A DNA stretch of 64,000 nt from Marinobacter sp. S0848L (GCF_023016065.1 NZ_JALKAQ010000001.1:310001-374000), one strand, 5' to 3'; positions 39,357-50,372 are shown, counted from the stretch's first letter. Translations and numbers: made by a program. Notes: generated by a model from the letters alone, not told the origin.

Positions 39357-39389
39357 ATACCTGACTAAATTACTCTGGTATTGTATAAT
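39357..39389 (+). promoter_or_regulatory. IscR type 1-like box and promoter of the suf operon
   Basis: The 25 bases 39357-39381 (ATACCTGACT, AAATT, then ACTCTGGTAT) match the E. coli type 1 IscR consensus at 23 of 25 positions by eye. A perfect -10 TATAAT follows at 39384-39389, so the box overlaps the -35 region. Another TATAAT occurs at 39333-39338. The layout suggests repression by [2Fe-2S] IscR. Confidence 0.75.
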
Positions 39390-39487
39390 CATTCGCCAGA
39401 AGCAATGGGAGGAGCTCTTTTCATTCAGCTCCCCCGGCGAAACACAGGGCACCATGCCCCAGATGAGAGAATTACGGAGCGACGATC

Positions 39488-40936
<1,449 letters not shown>

Positions 40937-40991
40937 GTTAGTTCCACGGCAAACACAAAGAATTCAGACGGTTAAAAGAGAGAAGCAACAA

Positions 40992-41753
40992 ATGCTGAGC
41001 ATCAAAAACCTGCACGCATCCGTTGAGGACAAAGCAATCCTCAAAGGCATCAACCTGGATATCAAGCCCGGGGAAGTTCACGCCATCATGGGCCCCAACG
41101 GTTCCGGTAAGAGCACCCTGTCACAGGTTCTGGCAGGCAACGAGGCATTTGAAGTCACCAGCGGTGAAGTCACCCTGAACGGTGAAAACCTGCTGGACCT
41201 CGCCATCGAAGAACGCGCTCGCGAAGGCGTTTTTCTGGCGTTCCAATACCCGGTCGAAATCCCCGGCGTGAGCAACCTTCAGTTCCTGCGCACGGCGGTC
41301 AATGCGATGCGCAAGCACCGCGGCGAAGAAGAAATGAACGCGGCCGAATTCATGAAGCAGGCCAAAGAAGTTTCCAAGCAAGTGGATTTGGACCCTTCGT
41401 TCCTGAAGCGTGGCGTTAACGAAGACTTCTCCGGTGGTGAGAAAAAGCGTAACGAAATCATGCAGGCATTGCTGCTTCAGCCGAAACTGGCGATTCTGGA
41501 CGAAACCGACTCCGGCCTCGACATCGACGCACTGCAAGTGGTTTCCAACGGCGTTAACGCCCTGCGTGCCGAAGACCGCGCTATTCTGATGGTCACCCAC
41601 TACCAGCGCCTGCTTAACCACATCGTGCCGGATTACGTGCATGTACTGGCGGGCGGCCGGATCGTTAAATCCGGTGGCCGTGAACTGGCACTTGAATTGG
41701 AAGAACGCGGTTACGGCTGGTTGGGAATCAACGACGAAGACACCAGCAACTGA
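40992..41753 (+). CDS. sufC: SufC, ABC-type ATPase of the Suf system
   Basis: A 253-residue soluble ABC ATPase that powers SufB/SufD remodelling. Walker A is GPNGSGKST, the signature is SGGEKKRNE and Walker B is LAILDETDSGLD. I chose ATG 40992, which begins the usual MLSIKNLHA; a frame opening further upstream would overlap sufB without a site. It lies 15 bp before sufD. Confidence 0.97.
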   Translation: MLSIKNLHASVEDKAILKGINLDIKPGEVHAIMGPNGSGKSTLSQVLAGNEAFEVTSGEVTLNGENLLDLAIEERAREGVFLAFQYPVEIPGVSNLQFLRTAVNAMRKHRGEEEMNAAEFMKQAKEVSKQVDLDPSFLKRGVNEDFSGGEKKRNEIMQALLLQPKLAILDETDSGLDIDALQVVSNGVNALRAEDRAILMVTHYQRLLNHIVPDYVHVLAGGRIVKSGGRELALELEERGYGWLGINDEDTSN

Positions 41754-41768
41754 TCAGGAGGCCGCGGA

Positions 41769-43055
41769 ATGAAACAAGCACCTATGCTTTCCAGCGCCTT
41801 CCTGCATCCGGCCGGGCAAACACTGCCTGAGCCGCTGCTGGCGCTGCGTAAACAGCGGGCGAGCCTTTTGGTCGATATGCCATTGCCCACCCGCAAAACC
41901 GAAAACTGGAAATACTCCAGCAAGTATTTGAAGCTGACTGACGAGATGGCCATCTCCCTGCCTGCAGAAGGCAAGGCCGGTAACAGTCTCGCGGTGTCTG
42001 GCTACAAAGTCGTCTTCCGTAACGGGATTTTGATCCCGGAAGCCAGCGACTACCCAGACATGGATGGCATCACCATCCAGAGCTTCAGCGATCTGAGCAA
42101 CGAAGAGGCAGACGTTCTCGCCCTTCAACTCGGCAGCACACTGGACCACGATCAGGCGCAATTCGCTCGTCTGAACGGTGCCCGTTTTGATGACGGTTTA
42201 CTGGTGCGCCTTGACGCTGATGCCGTTTTGGATCAGCCGCTGTTCATCATTCATGAAACCGCTGCAGACACCAGTGGCTCGGCATTCCCGCGCATCTTTG
42301 TTGAAGCCGGAGCAAACAGCCGGATCACGCTGGTGGAAGAGTACACGTCGAGCGGAGATGCCCCTGCGTTTGTTAACACGGTGACCGAATTTACCTTGGC
42401 CGACGGCGCAAACGTGACCAGCATTCGCCTGAACATGGAAGGTGAATCGGTTCAGCACATTGGTGCTACTGGCGTGGTCCAGAACCACAGTTCGCGCTTC
42501 GAAAGCCACTGTGTTGGTTTTGGCGGCCCTCTGCGCCGGCACGACCTGCAGGTGCGTTTGGTCGGCGAAGAAGCCGAAACCAAGCTCAACGGTGTTGTGG
42601 TTACTCAAGGCAAACAGCACTACGACAACCACACCTCCATTGATCACGTGGCGGCCAACTGCAACAGCGAAGAAACTTATCGCAATATCGCAGCCGACCA
42701 ATCCCACGCGATTTTCAACGGGCGCATTCATATCCATCAGGACGCGCAAAAGTCCTTTGCGGATATGAACAACAAAAACCTGTTGCTGAACAACGGTGCC
42801 GAAATCGACACCAAGCCCGAACTGGAAATCTACGCCGACGATGTGAAGTGTGCCCACGGTGCCACCATCGGCCAGCTGGATGAAGAATCCATTTTCTACC
42901 TGTTGTCACGGGGCATTGGTCGCCGCGATGCAAACGTACTGCTCACCATGGCGTTCATCAACGAACTGGTTAGCCAGATACCGCTGGAAGTTGTGCGGGA
43001 TACGGCCCAGATACGTCTGAATGAATTCTTCGAGCAAACCTTCCAGGAGATCTGA
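41769..43055 (+). CDS. sufD: SufD, Fe-S assembly scaffold subunit
   Basis: A 428-residue SufB paralogue that partners SufB and SufC. The N-terminal helical region (RKTENWKYSSKYL) and the C-terminal core with MNNKNLLLNNGAEIDTKPEL and CAHGATIGQLDEE are typical, the latter carrying the conserved histidine and cysteine. AGGAGG precedes the start. Confidence 0.96.
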   Translation: MKQAPMLSSAFLHPAGQTLPEPLLALRKQRASLLVDMPLPTRKTENWKYSSKYLKLTDEMAISLPAEGKAGNSLAVSGYKVVFRNGILIPEASDYPDMDGITIQSFSDLSNEEADVLALQLGSTLDHDQAQFARLNGARFDDGLLVRLDADAVLDQPLFIIHETAADTSGSAFPRIFVEAGANSRITLVEEYTSSGDAPAFVNTVTEFTLADGANVTSIRLNMEGESVQHIGATGVVQNHSSRFESHCVGFGGPLRRHDLQVRLVGEEAETKLNGVVVTQGKQHYDNHTSIDHVAANCNSEETYRNIAADQSHAIFNGRIHIHQDAQKSFADMNNKNLLLNNGAEIDTKPELEIYADDVKCAHGATIGQLDEESIFYLLSRGIGRRDANVLLTMAFINELVSQIPLEVVRDTAQIRLNEFFEQTFQEI

Positions 43056-43059
43056 AGGC

Positions 43060-44313
43060 ATGAGCGATCTGTCCATGGCAAACAACACCAGCACCAAAGC
43101 GTTTGATGTAGAACGCATCCGGCGCGACTTCCCCATTCTGGCCCAAGAGGTTAACGGGAAGCCGTTGGTGTATCTGGACAACGGCGCTTCGGCCCAAAAG
43201 CCAACCGCCGTGCTGGATGCCATGGACCGTTACTACCGGGAAATGCACTCCAACGTGCACCGGGGCGCTCACACGCTGGGCGATCGCGCCACAGCAGCCT
43301 TTGAAGGCGCTCGGGAGGCCGTTCGCAGCTTTGTAAACGCACCCAGCACGCGCGAAATTATCTGGACCCGTGGCACCACAGAAGCCATCAACTTGGTCGC
43401 TAACGGTTTGGCCCCTCGCCTGAAAGAAGGTGACGAGATTCTGGTCAGCCACATGGAGCACCACGCCAACATCGTGCCATGGCAGATGGTCGCCGAACGA
43501 ACAGGTGCCAAGGTTGTGCCTGTACAAGTGACTCCGGAAGGTGAACTGGATCTGGACTCGTTCAACAGCCTGCTGAACGAGCGCACCCGCATTCTGGCCA
43601 TCACCCACGTATCCAACGTACTGGGTACCGTGAACCCGATTGCCGCGCTGATTAAGCAAGCTAAAAATCAGGGCGTACTGACCTTGATTGACGGTGCCCA
43701 GGCGGTACCCCACTTTAAGCCTGACGTTCAGGCCTTGGATTGTGATTTCTACGTGTTTTCGTCTCACAAACTGTTCGGCCCCACCGGCATCGGTGTACTG
43801 TACGGTCGCGCGGAATTACTGGAACAGATGCCTCCCTACCAGGGCGGCGGCGAGATGATTGAACGGGTTTCATTCGAGCGTACCACCTGGAACGTTCTGC
43901 CCTACAAATTCGAGGCAGGCACACCGGCTATCGCCGAAGCGGTTGGGCTGGCAGCGGCCATCCGTTATCTCGACAGCCTTGACCGGAAGGCCATGGAAGC
44001 GGCAGAGAACGCTCTGTTGGCCCGCGCCAACGAGTTGGTGGAGGCAGTTCCGGGTATGGAAATCATTGGCACCGCGGCAAACAAAGTGCCGGTGATGTCG
44101 TTCAAGATCGCCGGGCTACACCCCAGCGACATCGGCACCCTGCTGGACCAGCAAGGCATTGCCATTCGCACCGGCCACCACTGCGCCATGCCACTGATGA
44201 ATTTCTACGGAGTACCCGGTACAGCCCGGGCTTCATTTGCGTTCTACAATACGTTGGAAGAGGTCGAGCAATTGTTCGCCGGCCTGCAAAAAATTCAGCG
44301 CCTGTTTACCTGA
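43060..44313 (+). CDS. sufS: SufS cysteine desulfurase
   Basis: A 417-residue PLP-dependent group II cysteine desulfurase that supplies sulfur to SufE. The Schiff-base lysine lies in FSSHKLFGPTGIG and the catalytic cysteine in RTGHHCAMP. I chose ATG 43060, with AGGAG ten bases before it; ATG 43075 is also possible. It directly follows sufD by four bases. Confidence 0.96.
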   Translation: MSDLSMANNTSTKAFDVERIRRDFPILAQEVNGKPLVYLDNGASAQKPTAVLDAMDRYYREMHSNVHRGAHTLGDRATAAFEGAREAVRSFVNAPSTREIIWTRGTTEAINLVANGLAPRLKEGDEILVSHMEHHANIVPWQMVAERTGAKVVPVQVTPEGELDLDSFNSLLNERTRILAITHVSNVLGTVNPIAALIKQAKNQGVLTLIDGAQAVPHFKPDVQALDCDFYVFSSHKLFGPTGIGVLYGRAELLEQMPPYQGGGEMIERVSFERTTWNVLPYKFEAGTPAIAEAVGLAAAIRYLDSLDRKAMEAAENALLARANELVEAVPGMEIIGTAANKVPVMSFKIAGLHPSDIGTLLDQQGIAIRTGHHCAMPLMNFYGVPGTARASFAFYNTLEEVEQLFAGLQKIQRLFT

Positions 44314-44325
44314 GGAGGTGGAAAC

Positions 44326-44682
44326 ATGTCGGCCGAAGTCTTCACCCCGAACGATGTCAACGTCACCATGACACCCACAGCGGTCAAACACGTTCGCAAA
44401 CAACTGGATAAAAAACCGGACGCAAAAGGCATTCGCCTCGCCATCAAAAAAAGCGGCTGCTCCGGCTTTAAATACGAAACGGAATGGGTTGAACAACCCG
44501 GCAACGACGATCGAATTTTCTCCATCGACGGTGTCGACGTATTTGTTAAACAAGAACACCTGTCTTTGGTTAACGGTATTGAAATCGACTTTGTCACCGA
44601 GGGAGTCAACTCCCTGTTTCGCTTCCGCAACCCTAATGCAACAGCGGAGTGCGGCTGCGGCGAAAGCTTTACGGTGTCATAA
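44326..44682 (+). CDS. sufA: SufA/IscA-type Fe-S carrier protein
   Basis: A 118-residue A-type carrier with the three ligand cysteines in KKSGCSGFKY and the CGCGESF tail. It moves clusters from SufBCD to target proteins. GAGGAGG precedes the ATG. The name sufA is by position in the suf operon; in E. coli sufA is first rather than fifth. Confidence 0.9.
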   Translation: MSAEVFTPNDVNVTMTPTAVKHVRKQLDKKPDAKGIRLAIKKSGCSGFKYETEWVEQPGNDDRIFSIDGVDVFVKQEHLSLVNGIEIDFVTEGVNSLFRFRNPNATAECGCGESFTVS

Positions 44683-44700
44683 ACAGAGGCTTTATTGAGC

Positions 44701-45243
44701 ATGCAAGAACGGGAAGTTGTCCTGACAAAGCGCGAAGTGGAAGCACGATTGGTACCGGTGGGCACGGAAATCATGATTCCGGCCGATACCTTCGTAACCA
44801 TCACCCAATCTTTGGGCGGCACATTCACCGTTGCGGTCAACGGTAATCTAGCTCGCATCGAAGGCCACGACGCAGACGCGCTGGGCAAGAAACCGCTGGA
44901 AAGCAGCTTTGAAACACCCGCCGATGGCACGGTGAACGAAAATCAGGTCTGGGAAGCTATGCGCAGCGCCTACGACCCGGAAATCCCGGTCAACGTGGTC
45001 GATTTGGGGCTGATTTACGAGTGCAAGATCGAAAACGGCACTGACGACGGCAACCACGTTTACATCAAAATGACGCTGACGGCAGCAGGCTGCGGCATGG
45101 GGCCGGTGATCACCGACGATGTGAAGCGTAAAGTAGAGCACGTGCCCAACGTCGACAAGGTGACCGTAGAACTCACCTTTGATCCGCCCTGGAACAACGA
45201 CATGCTGACCGACGAAGCCAAACTTGAACTGGGTATGCTATGA
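44701..45243 (+). CDS. sufT: SufT, Fe-S assembly factor with MIP18-type domain
   Basis: A 180-residue protein of the SufT family: a short N-terminal module followed by a MIP18/DUF59 domain (about residues 75-180) with the motif TLTAAGCGMGP holding the conserved cysteine. It aids cluster maturation under high demand. ATG 44701 is the likely start; an in-frame TTG six bases upstream sits nearer a GAGG site. It overlaps sufE by four bases. Confidence 0.9.
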   Translation: MQEREVVLTKREVEARLVPVGTEIMIPADTFVTITQSLGGTFTVAVNGNLARIEGHDADALGKKPLESSFETPADGTVNENQVWEAMRSAYDPEIPVNVVDLGLIYECKIENGTDDGNHVYIKMTLTAAGCGMGPVITDDVKRKVEHVPNVDKVTVELTFDPPWNNDMLTDEAKLELGML

Positions 45244-45701
45244 CCGCTAGCAAACAATTATTTCTGGACAATCCTCTCGGCCAGAAAACCACACTCGAAG
45301 ACGTTCTGGATGCCTTCGAGTTTTTGGACGACTGGGAAGACCGCTACGCTTTCATCATCGACCTAGGCAAACAGTTGCCAGAGTTTCCGGATGAAGCACG
45401 CATTGAAGAGAACTACGTACACGGCTGCCAAAGTCAGGTGTGGGTCATTCATCAGCACGACGAAGACAGCGGTAAGCTGTTCCTGCTGATCGATTCAGAT
45501 GCCATGATCGTACGTGGCCTGGCGGCCATCATCCTGGTAGCTCTGAACGCCAAATCACCTCGGGAACTGCTAGCCACCGACATTGACGAACTGTTCGAAC
45601 AGTTAGACTTGATGCGCCACATCTCCCCTACTCGTGGTAACGGCCTGCGCGCCATGGTCGGCAAGATTCGGGATATTGCAGCGGCCGAAGCCGCTGCCTG
45701 A
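45240..45701 (+). CDS. sufE: SufE, sulfur acceptor for SufS
   Basis: A 153-residue SufE that accepts persulfide sulfur from SufS. The active cysteine lies in VHGCQSQVW. It ends the suf operon and overlaps sufT (ATGA). Its stop is three bases from the convergent flgT gene. Confidence 0.96.
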   Translation: MTASKQLFLDNPLGQKTTLEDVLDAFEFLDDWEDRYAFIIDLGKQLPEFPDEARIEENYVHGCQSQVWVIHQHDEDSGKLFLLIDSDAMIVRGLAAIILVALNAKSPRELLATDIDELFEQLDLMRHISPTRGNGLRAMVGKIRDIAAAEAAA

Positions 45702-45703
45702 GA

Positions 45704-46915
45704 TCACCAGATAATCGCCAGATCGTCCCGCTGGATGTTGACCTGCTGTCCGATGGTGCCGATGCGACCGGTACTGAAATCGGGGTGAACGCTGTCCAGC
45801 GTAATCATCACCCCGGCATCCGCTAACTCCGGCGTACCCTCCAGTGAATCAAAGTAGCGCTGGCTGCGATAGACATTCATCTGATCACCGGGGCGCAAGC
45901 CTGCCGTAGCGCCAGATGCCAGGGTAACCTTATCGCCAGTCACACGAGTGATACGCGTCATAAAGGGCTGACAATTCAGAGCACTGCCAACAGCGGCCGA
46001 CATCTCATCAATCACGCCTGATACAGCGCGTCCCCATTCGCTGTTCTCGAACCCGGCTGACGCAAAACCGGCGGTACCGCTGCCCCTCGGGGTCCAATTG
46101 GCGGAGGTTTCAAACCGCTTACGGAACACCGGCGAACCACTGAAGCCATCAAACACCATAACTTCCGCTTCGAAACGTCGGGTTTTATCGCCAAAGCCCA
46201 GCCCTCTCTGCATTTTCTCGAAGACCGACGTGCCCCAGGCATCAGGGTCCGTCAGCCCGATATCCCGAATCACACCGGTGACAACAAACTGCGCACCCAG
46301 CTCACGTGCCAGCTGTACCACGTTGGTGAGCCGGTTACTGGCCATGTTCGACTGGCTTGTCGGCGCATCCGGTAAATGACTGAACAAGCGTAGCGACGTT
46401 GCCCCCAACACCTGAAGCTTGCCCTGTGTCTGCAGGCGCGTGATCAAGGCCTGCGGCAGCTTCTCACCCGCGTCATCTAGCCCCGGATCACCGCCTTGAG
46501 ACGGATCCACAATCGGGAATCCGGTTACGGCCACTCGTTTGCGCAGCCCGGAGGCTTCTCCGGCCTGGCATGTGCCACCGTGCCCCTGAGAGTTCTCGCC
46601 AACCTCGGCCCGAACAACCACACGCAGCAAGTTTCCCCGCTGAGATTCATCGACGATGGTCGCGTTACGAAGTTCGACATTTGACGACAAGGTGGTACTG
46701 GAGTCCGTAAGCTGCCCGTTTTCAACGGTGTCCTGCGTACTGATTTGGGCCCGATACTGCAGCGCCAGATCTCGCATAGCCGCTTGCCGAGCCTCGGCAC
46801 GGGCCTCGTCCAGGTTGTTCTCTCGAATATTGGCATGCCCCACACCTTCAAGAACCGCCGCGCTGGCCCAAGCCGAGCCAATCATCAACATAAAAAACAG
46901 TACGATGCGAGTCAT
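45704..46915 (-). CDS. flgT: FlgT-like flagellar assembly protein
   Basis: A 403-residue secreted protein: a signal peptide (MTRIVLFFMLMIGSAWASA), an N-terminal domain (AEARQAAMRDLALQYRAQI), a middle domain (RKRVAVTGFPIVD) and a C-terminal SH3-like region (ATAGLRPGDQMNVYRSQ). This matches FlgT, the H-ring protein around the flagellar basal body in vibrios. No other flagellar genes are visible here. I chose ATG 46915 for a compact signal peptide; ATG 46921 is also possible. It is cotranscribed with the upstream lipoprotein gene. Confidence 0.82.
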   Translation of the reverse strand: MTRIVLFFMLMIGSAWASAAVLEGVGHANIRENNLDEARAEARQAAMRDLALQYRAQISTQDTVENGQLTDSSTTLSSNVELRNATIVDESQRGNLLRVVVRAEVGENSQGHGGTCQAGEASGLRKRVAVTGFPIVDPSQGGDPGLDDAGEKLPQALITRLQTQGKLQVLGATSLRLFSHLPDAPTSQSNMASNRLTNVVQLARELGAQFVVTGVIRDIGLTDPDAWGTSVFEKMQRGLGFGDKTRRFEAEVMVFDGFSGSPVFRKRFETSANWTPRGSGTAGFASAGFENSEWGRAVSGVIDEMSAAVGSALNCQPFMTRITRVTGDKVTLASGATAGLRPGDQMNVYRSQRYFDSLEGTPELADAGVMITLDSVHPDFSTGRIGTIGQQVNIQRDDLAIIW

Positions 46916-46948
46916 AATCATCCCAGAACCAGCCAATAATCGGCGGAT

Positions 46949-47491
46949 TTAATCCAAATAATAAAGTGAATCAACTTTCTCGCCCTTTGATTCGGTCTTT
47001 GCCACGCCTTCTACTGGCTCGTAGTGGTCAGGCATAGGGATTGGGCAAAGGTCCCGCACTTGGTCATCGGCCACCTCAGAGACACACTGCTGGAACCGCG
47101 GCTCCAGCTTTAACTCCATAACAGTTTCAACCACGCCCCCGGGGTGCTCCTCCACCGACAAAATGCGCGCTCCCCGAACGTAGCTGTCTACATACCCCCG
47201 AAAGCTGTCGTTCTCGAGCGCGAAATCACTCACAGTCGAATGGCCGTAAATCACCGTTCCGTATACGCGCTCCGCCAGATTGCGATAGGCATCCAGCTTC
47301 GACGCTCTTAGCGCCATCAAGCGCTGTTTGGGGTTTGAGCGCCCCTGTTGAGCTTGCCCGTAGACACCAAAACCACTGACCTGAACCACAATCGGCTCAA
47401 ACTCATCCGAGGTATCTTGCTTACCTCCGGTCGCACAGCCAACCAACAGCATGGCCAGCAACACGGGCAGAAAGCGCCATCTCAGTGTCAT
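46949..47491 (-). CDS. flgP: FlgP-like outer-membrane lipoprotein (LPP20 family)
   Basis: A 180-residue lipoprotein with the lipobox LLVGCATG and the LPP20/FlgP domain (RLMALRASKLDAYRNLAERV). FlgP acts in the outer ring or basal disk of sheathed or polar flagella. I chose ATG 47491, with GGAG eight bases upstream. It is 33 bp upstream of flgT on the same strand, which supports the assignment; flgO is not adjacent. Confidence 0.8.
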   Translation of the reverse strand: MTLRWRFLPVLLAMLLVGCATGGKQDTSDEFEPIVVQVSGFGVYGQAQQGRSNPKQRLMALRASKLDAYRNLAERVYGTVIYGHSTVSDFALENDSFRGYVDSYVRGARILSVEEHPGGVVETVMELKLEPRFQQCVSEVADDQVRDLCPIPMPDHYEPVEGVAKTESKGEKVDSLYYLD

Positions 47492-47741
47492 TATCTCGTC
47501 TCCGGAAAACAGGTTTCCAAAATCCATGAAAAAATCACGCCATCATGGATAACCCAATGAATTATGTCGTGTTTTTTAAAAAACCAAGCCTTTCTGATCA
47601 GCAAACCGGCAGTTTCTTGCCTCTGTTTACGAATCTAGAACAAACCGTTACGCCTTGAGTGCTGTTTATCTTACGGCTCTGACCTAACCTTTTAACAATC
47701 TGTTTTCTGTAGCTCACAACAACATACACAGCAGGCATCGA

Positions 47742-49004
47742 ATGAACATCAATCGTTTTAACAAACTCTCCCTGGCCATTGGCCTGTCCATCGCCACCAC
47801 CTCCGCTTTGGCCAGCCCTCAGGCTTTCATGTCGTCACGCTCTTTTGCCATGGCCGGAACCGGTGTCGCGGTAGCTGCACCCTCCGCCGCACCGAGCGCC
47901 AACCCAGCCATGATGGCTTCGCAGCAACACGACTGGGCCGATGATTTTGGCTTGATGCTGCCATCCGTTAACGTGCGTGCGGCGGATGAAGAAGAAACCA
48001 TTGATCAGGTTGATGACATTCAAGATGTTATTGACGAATTTCAAGACTTAAATCGTGCTTCAAACCCCCAAGAAGCTCGCGACCTCGCAAAAGATTTACG
48101 TGAACGATTGAACAAATTTGATAAGGACACCGTCCGAGTTGATGCCGGACTGGGCTTGGCCTTTGCAATTCCTACAGACTCTATCTCCGTTGGCTTTATG
48201 ACAAACGCGAATCTCCGCGCAACCGTCCGAGGCGAGTTCGATAAGGATGACAATGCCTATCTGGAAGAGTTAGAGAACGCCACAGCGGCGGAACTCGTGC
48301 TTGCAGACCTGGACCGGGATCTGAAGTCTCGCGGCCGAATTCTAGCCTCTGCCGTTGTAGAAGCCGGCATTAGCGTGGCTAAAACCATCGAGCTGAATAA
48401 CGGCAAAAGTTTCCAACTGGGCGTGACTCCGAAATACGTCGAACTGCGTACCTTCCAATACACTGAAACCGTTTCCGGCTTTGAAGACGACGAATTCGAC
48501 GGCGACGAATACCAAACCGAAAAAAGCGGCTTCAACCTGGACATCGGTGCCGCTTACGCGTTCGGTGAGCAGCAACAATGGAACGCCGGCGTTGTGGTGA
48601 AAAACCTGATTCCCATGGAACTTGATTCAGCGCAAAGCCGCCCCGCGCTCGAAGATAAATACACCCTCGAACTCAACCCCATGGTCACGGCAGCTATCGC
48701 CCACAAAGGTGCCTATCACGTGGTAACCGCGGAAGTGGATTTGACAAAAAAAGAAGCCTTCGGCTACGAAGACGACACTCAATGGCTGGCCGTGGGTGCT
48801 GAGTTTGATGCCTGGCGTTATGCCCAACTGCGTGCCGGGGTTCGCCACAATCTGGCCAGCAACAGCGACAACAACGGCATTGAAGAAAGTACCCAGTTCA
48901 CCGCCGGTTTAGGCCTGAACCTGCTCGGCGCACGTCTGGACATCGGTGCTTTGTACAGCAGTGCGGATGTGGGCGCGGCAATCGAGTTTGGCGCCGCCTT
49001 CTAA
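47742..49004 (+). CDS. TraF-like (PF13729-type) outer-membrane beta-barrel protein
   Basis: A 420-residue protein with a signal peptide ending in TSALA, followed by a beta-barrel-like sequence rich in alternating hydrophobic residues and ending in phenylalanine (EFGAAF), as outer-membrane proteins do. It resembles the chromosomal 'conjugal transfer protein TraF' family; no transfer genes are nearby, so conjugation is unlikely. An acidic helical insert lies at residues ~75-125. The function is unknown. Confidence 0.75.
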   Translation: MNINRFNKLSLAIGLSIATTSALASPQAFMSSRSFAMAGTGVAVAAPSAAPSANPAMMASQQHDWADDFGLMLPSVNVRAADEEETIDQVDDIQDVIDEFQDLNRASNPQEARDLAKDLRERLNKFDKDTVRVDAGLGLAFAIPTDSISVGFMTNANLRATVRGEFDKDDNAYLEELENATAAELVLADLDRDLKSRGRILASAVVEAGISVAKTIELNNGKSFQLGVTPKYVELRTFQYTETVSGFEDDEFDGDEYQTEKSGFNLDIGAAYAFGEQQQWNAGVVVKNLIPMELDSAQSRPALEDKYTLELNPMVTAAIAHKGAYHVVTAEVDLTKKEAFGYEDDTQWLAVGAEFDAWRYAQLRAGVRHNLASNSDNNGIEESTQFTAGLGLNLLGARLDIGALYSSADVGAAIEFGAAF

Positions 49005-49025
49005 CTAAACCGCCTCAATCCCTCG

Positions 49026-49044
49026 GGGGCAGGCTATCTGCCCC
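49026..49044 (+). terminator. Hairpin downstream of the TraF-like gene
   Basis: GGGGCAG (49026-49032) pairs with CTGCCCC (49038-49044) around a five-base loop, 22 bases after the stop codon. There is no T tract. Confidence 0.6.
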
Positions 49045-49154
49045 TGAATCTACTCCTCCCCCCTCTCCGATTTGCGTCACTTCCATAACGCACCGATAAT
49101 TCCGCCTATAAATTCAGCCGAATTCGGCACTCAATACTGATCAGGGCAAGCATC

Positions 49155-50258
49155 ATGGAAATCTACCTTGTGGGCGGCGCAGTGCGCGACGGGCGACTGG
49201 GCATACCGGTTAAAGACCGCGACTGGGTTGTCGTCGGCGCCACGCCAGAAGCCATGAAGCAAAAAGGTTTCCGACAGGTAGGCGCCAATTTCCCGGTGTT
49301 TCTACACCCGAAAACCGGTGAAGAATACGCCCTCGCCCGCACTGAACGAAAACAGGGCCGCGGCTATCACGGCTTTACCGTGTACAGCGCTCCGGACGTT
49401 ACCCTTGAAGAAGACCTGAAGCGCCGCGACCTCACCATCAATGCCATGGCCGAGCACGAAGACGGCACCTTGGTGGACCCGTTCAACGGCTTAGCCGATC
49501 TGGAACAGAAAACCCTGCGGCACGTTTCAGAGGCCTTCGCAGAAGACCCTCTACGGATTTTGCGAACTGCTCGTTTCGCCGCACGCTTCCACCCCCTCGG
49601 GTTCACCATCTGCGCTGACACTATGGCGCTTATGCGGGAAATGATATCTAGCGGTGAGTTAGAGCATCTGGTGCCAGAACGCGTATGGCAAGAAGTTCAG
49701 CGCGCGCTGCACGAAAAGTCGCCCACCGTGTTTTTTAAGGTACTGCACGACTTGGGCGCGCTGGACATTCTGATGCCCGAGCTGGCCAACACCGAACGCT
49801 TCGAGGCAGGCCTTCAAGCGTTGCAATGCATAAGCACACAAGACAGCACAACCGCCCAGCGGTTTGCGGCGTTGTTAAGTGCCCTGCCGGAGCCAGAAGC
49901 CAGCGCCAGAGCAACGGCCATGAAAAGCCCGAACGACTGCCGGGATCTCGCCCGGCTGCTATGCCTGCTCACGGGGTGGCTCTCACAATACAACGGCGCT
50001 GATCTGCCCCCTGAAAACGTGCTGGATATGTTTGACCAGGCCGATCTATGGAGAAGGCCCGAGCGCTTCGAGCTGCTATTAGCTACACTCACTTGCACGC
50101 CCCAGCAGCAACATGTGCAACCATTGAAACTCGCGGCTGAATCCGCACAGGGTGTAAGCCCGCAAGCTTTGCTGAAACAAGGTTTCAAGGGCAAAGAACT
50201 GGGTAACGCCATCCGCAACGAACGGCTCGCACGTATCACGCAGGCTTTGGCGCCATAA
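49155..50258 (+). CDS. cca: tRNA nucleotidyltransferase (CCA-adding), no HD domain
   Basis: A 367-residue class II CCA-adding enzyme that builds the 3' CCA end of tRNA. Motifs are YLVGGAVRDG, the catalytic DxD in KDRDW, RRDLTINAM and EDPLRILRTARFAARF. It is shorter than E. coli Cca (about 412 residues), and the histidine/aspartate motif of the phosphohydrolase (HD) domain is not visible after residue 220, so the repair-phosphatase activity is probably missing. Confidence 0.93.
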   Translation: MEIYLVGGAVRDGRLGIPVKDRDWVVVGATPEAMKQKGFRQVGANFPVFLHPKTGEEYALARTERKQGRGYHGFTVYSAPDVTLEEDLKRRDLTINAMAEHEDGTLVDPFNGLADLEQKTLRHVSEAFAEDPLRILRTARFAARFHPLGFTICADTMALMREMISSGELEHLVPERVWQEVQRALHEKSPTVFFKVLHDLGALDILMPELANTERFEAGLQALQCISTQDSTTAQRFAALLSALPEPEASARATAMKSPNDCRDLARLLCLLTGWLSQYNGADLPPENVLDMFDQADLWRRPERFELLLATLTCTPQQQHVQPLKLAAESAQGVSPQALLKQGFKGKELGNAIRNERLARITQALAP

Positions 50259-50372
50259 CTCGACTTTGGTGGTTTTGGCGCACTCGGGCTTTCCCGCTAC
50301 AATAGCTGCCAATAAATTACATACCGGGGCAGCCGACCGGCTGAACCTGCATTTATTCAACGGAGAGTTTCC

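Noticed and set aside
47742..49004. TraF-like gene as evidence of a conjugative element
   Set aside because: The family has many chromosomal members, and there are no transfer, relaxase, integrase or attachment sequences nearby.
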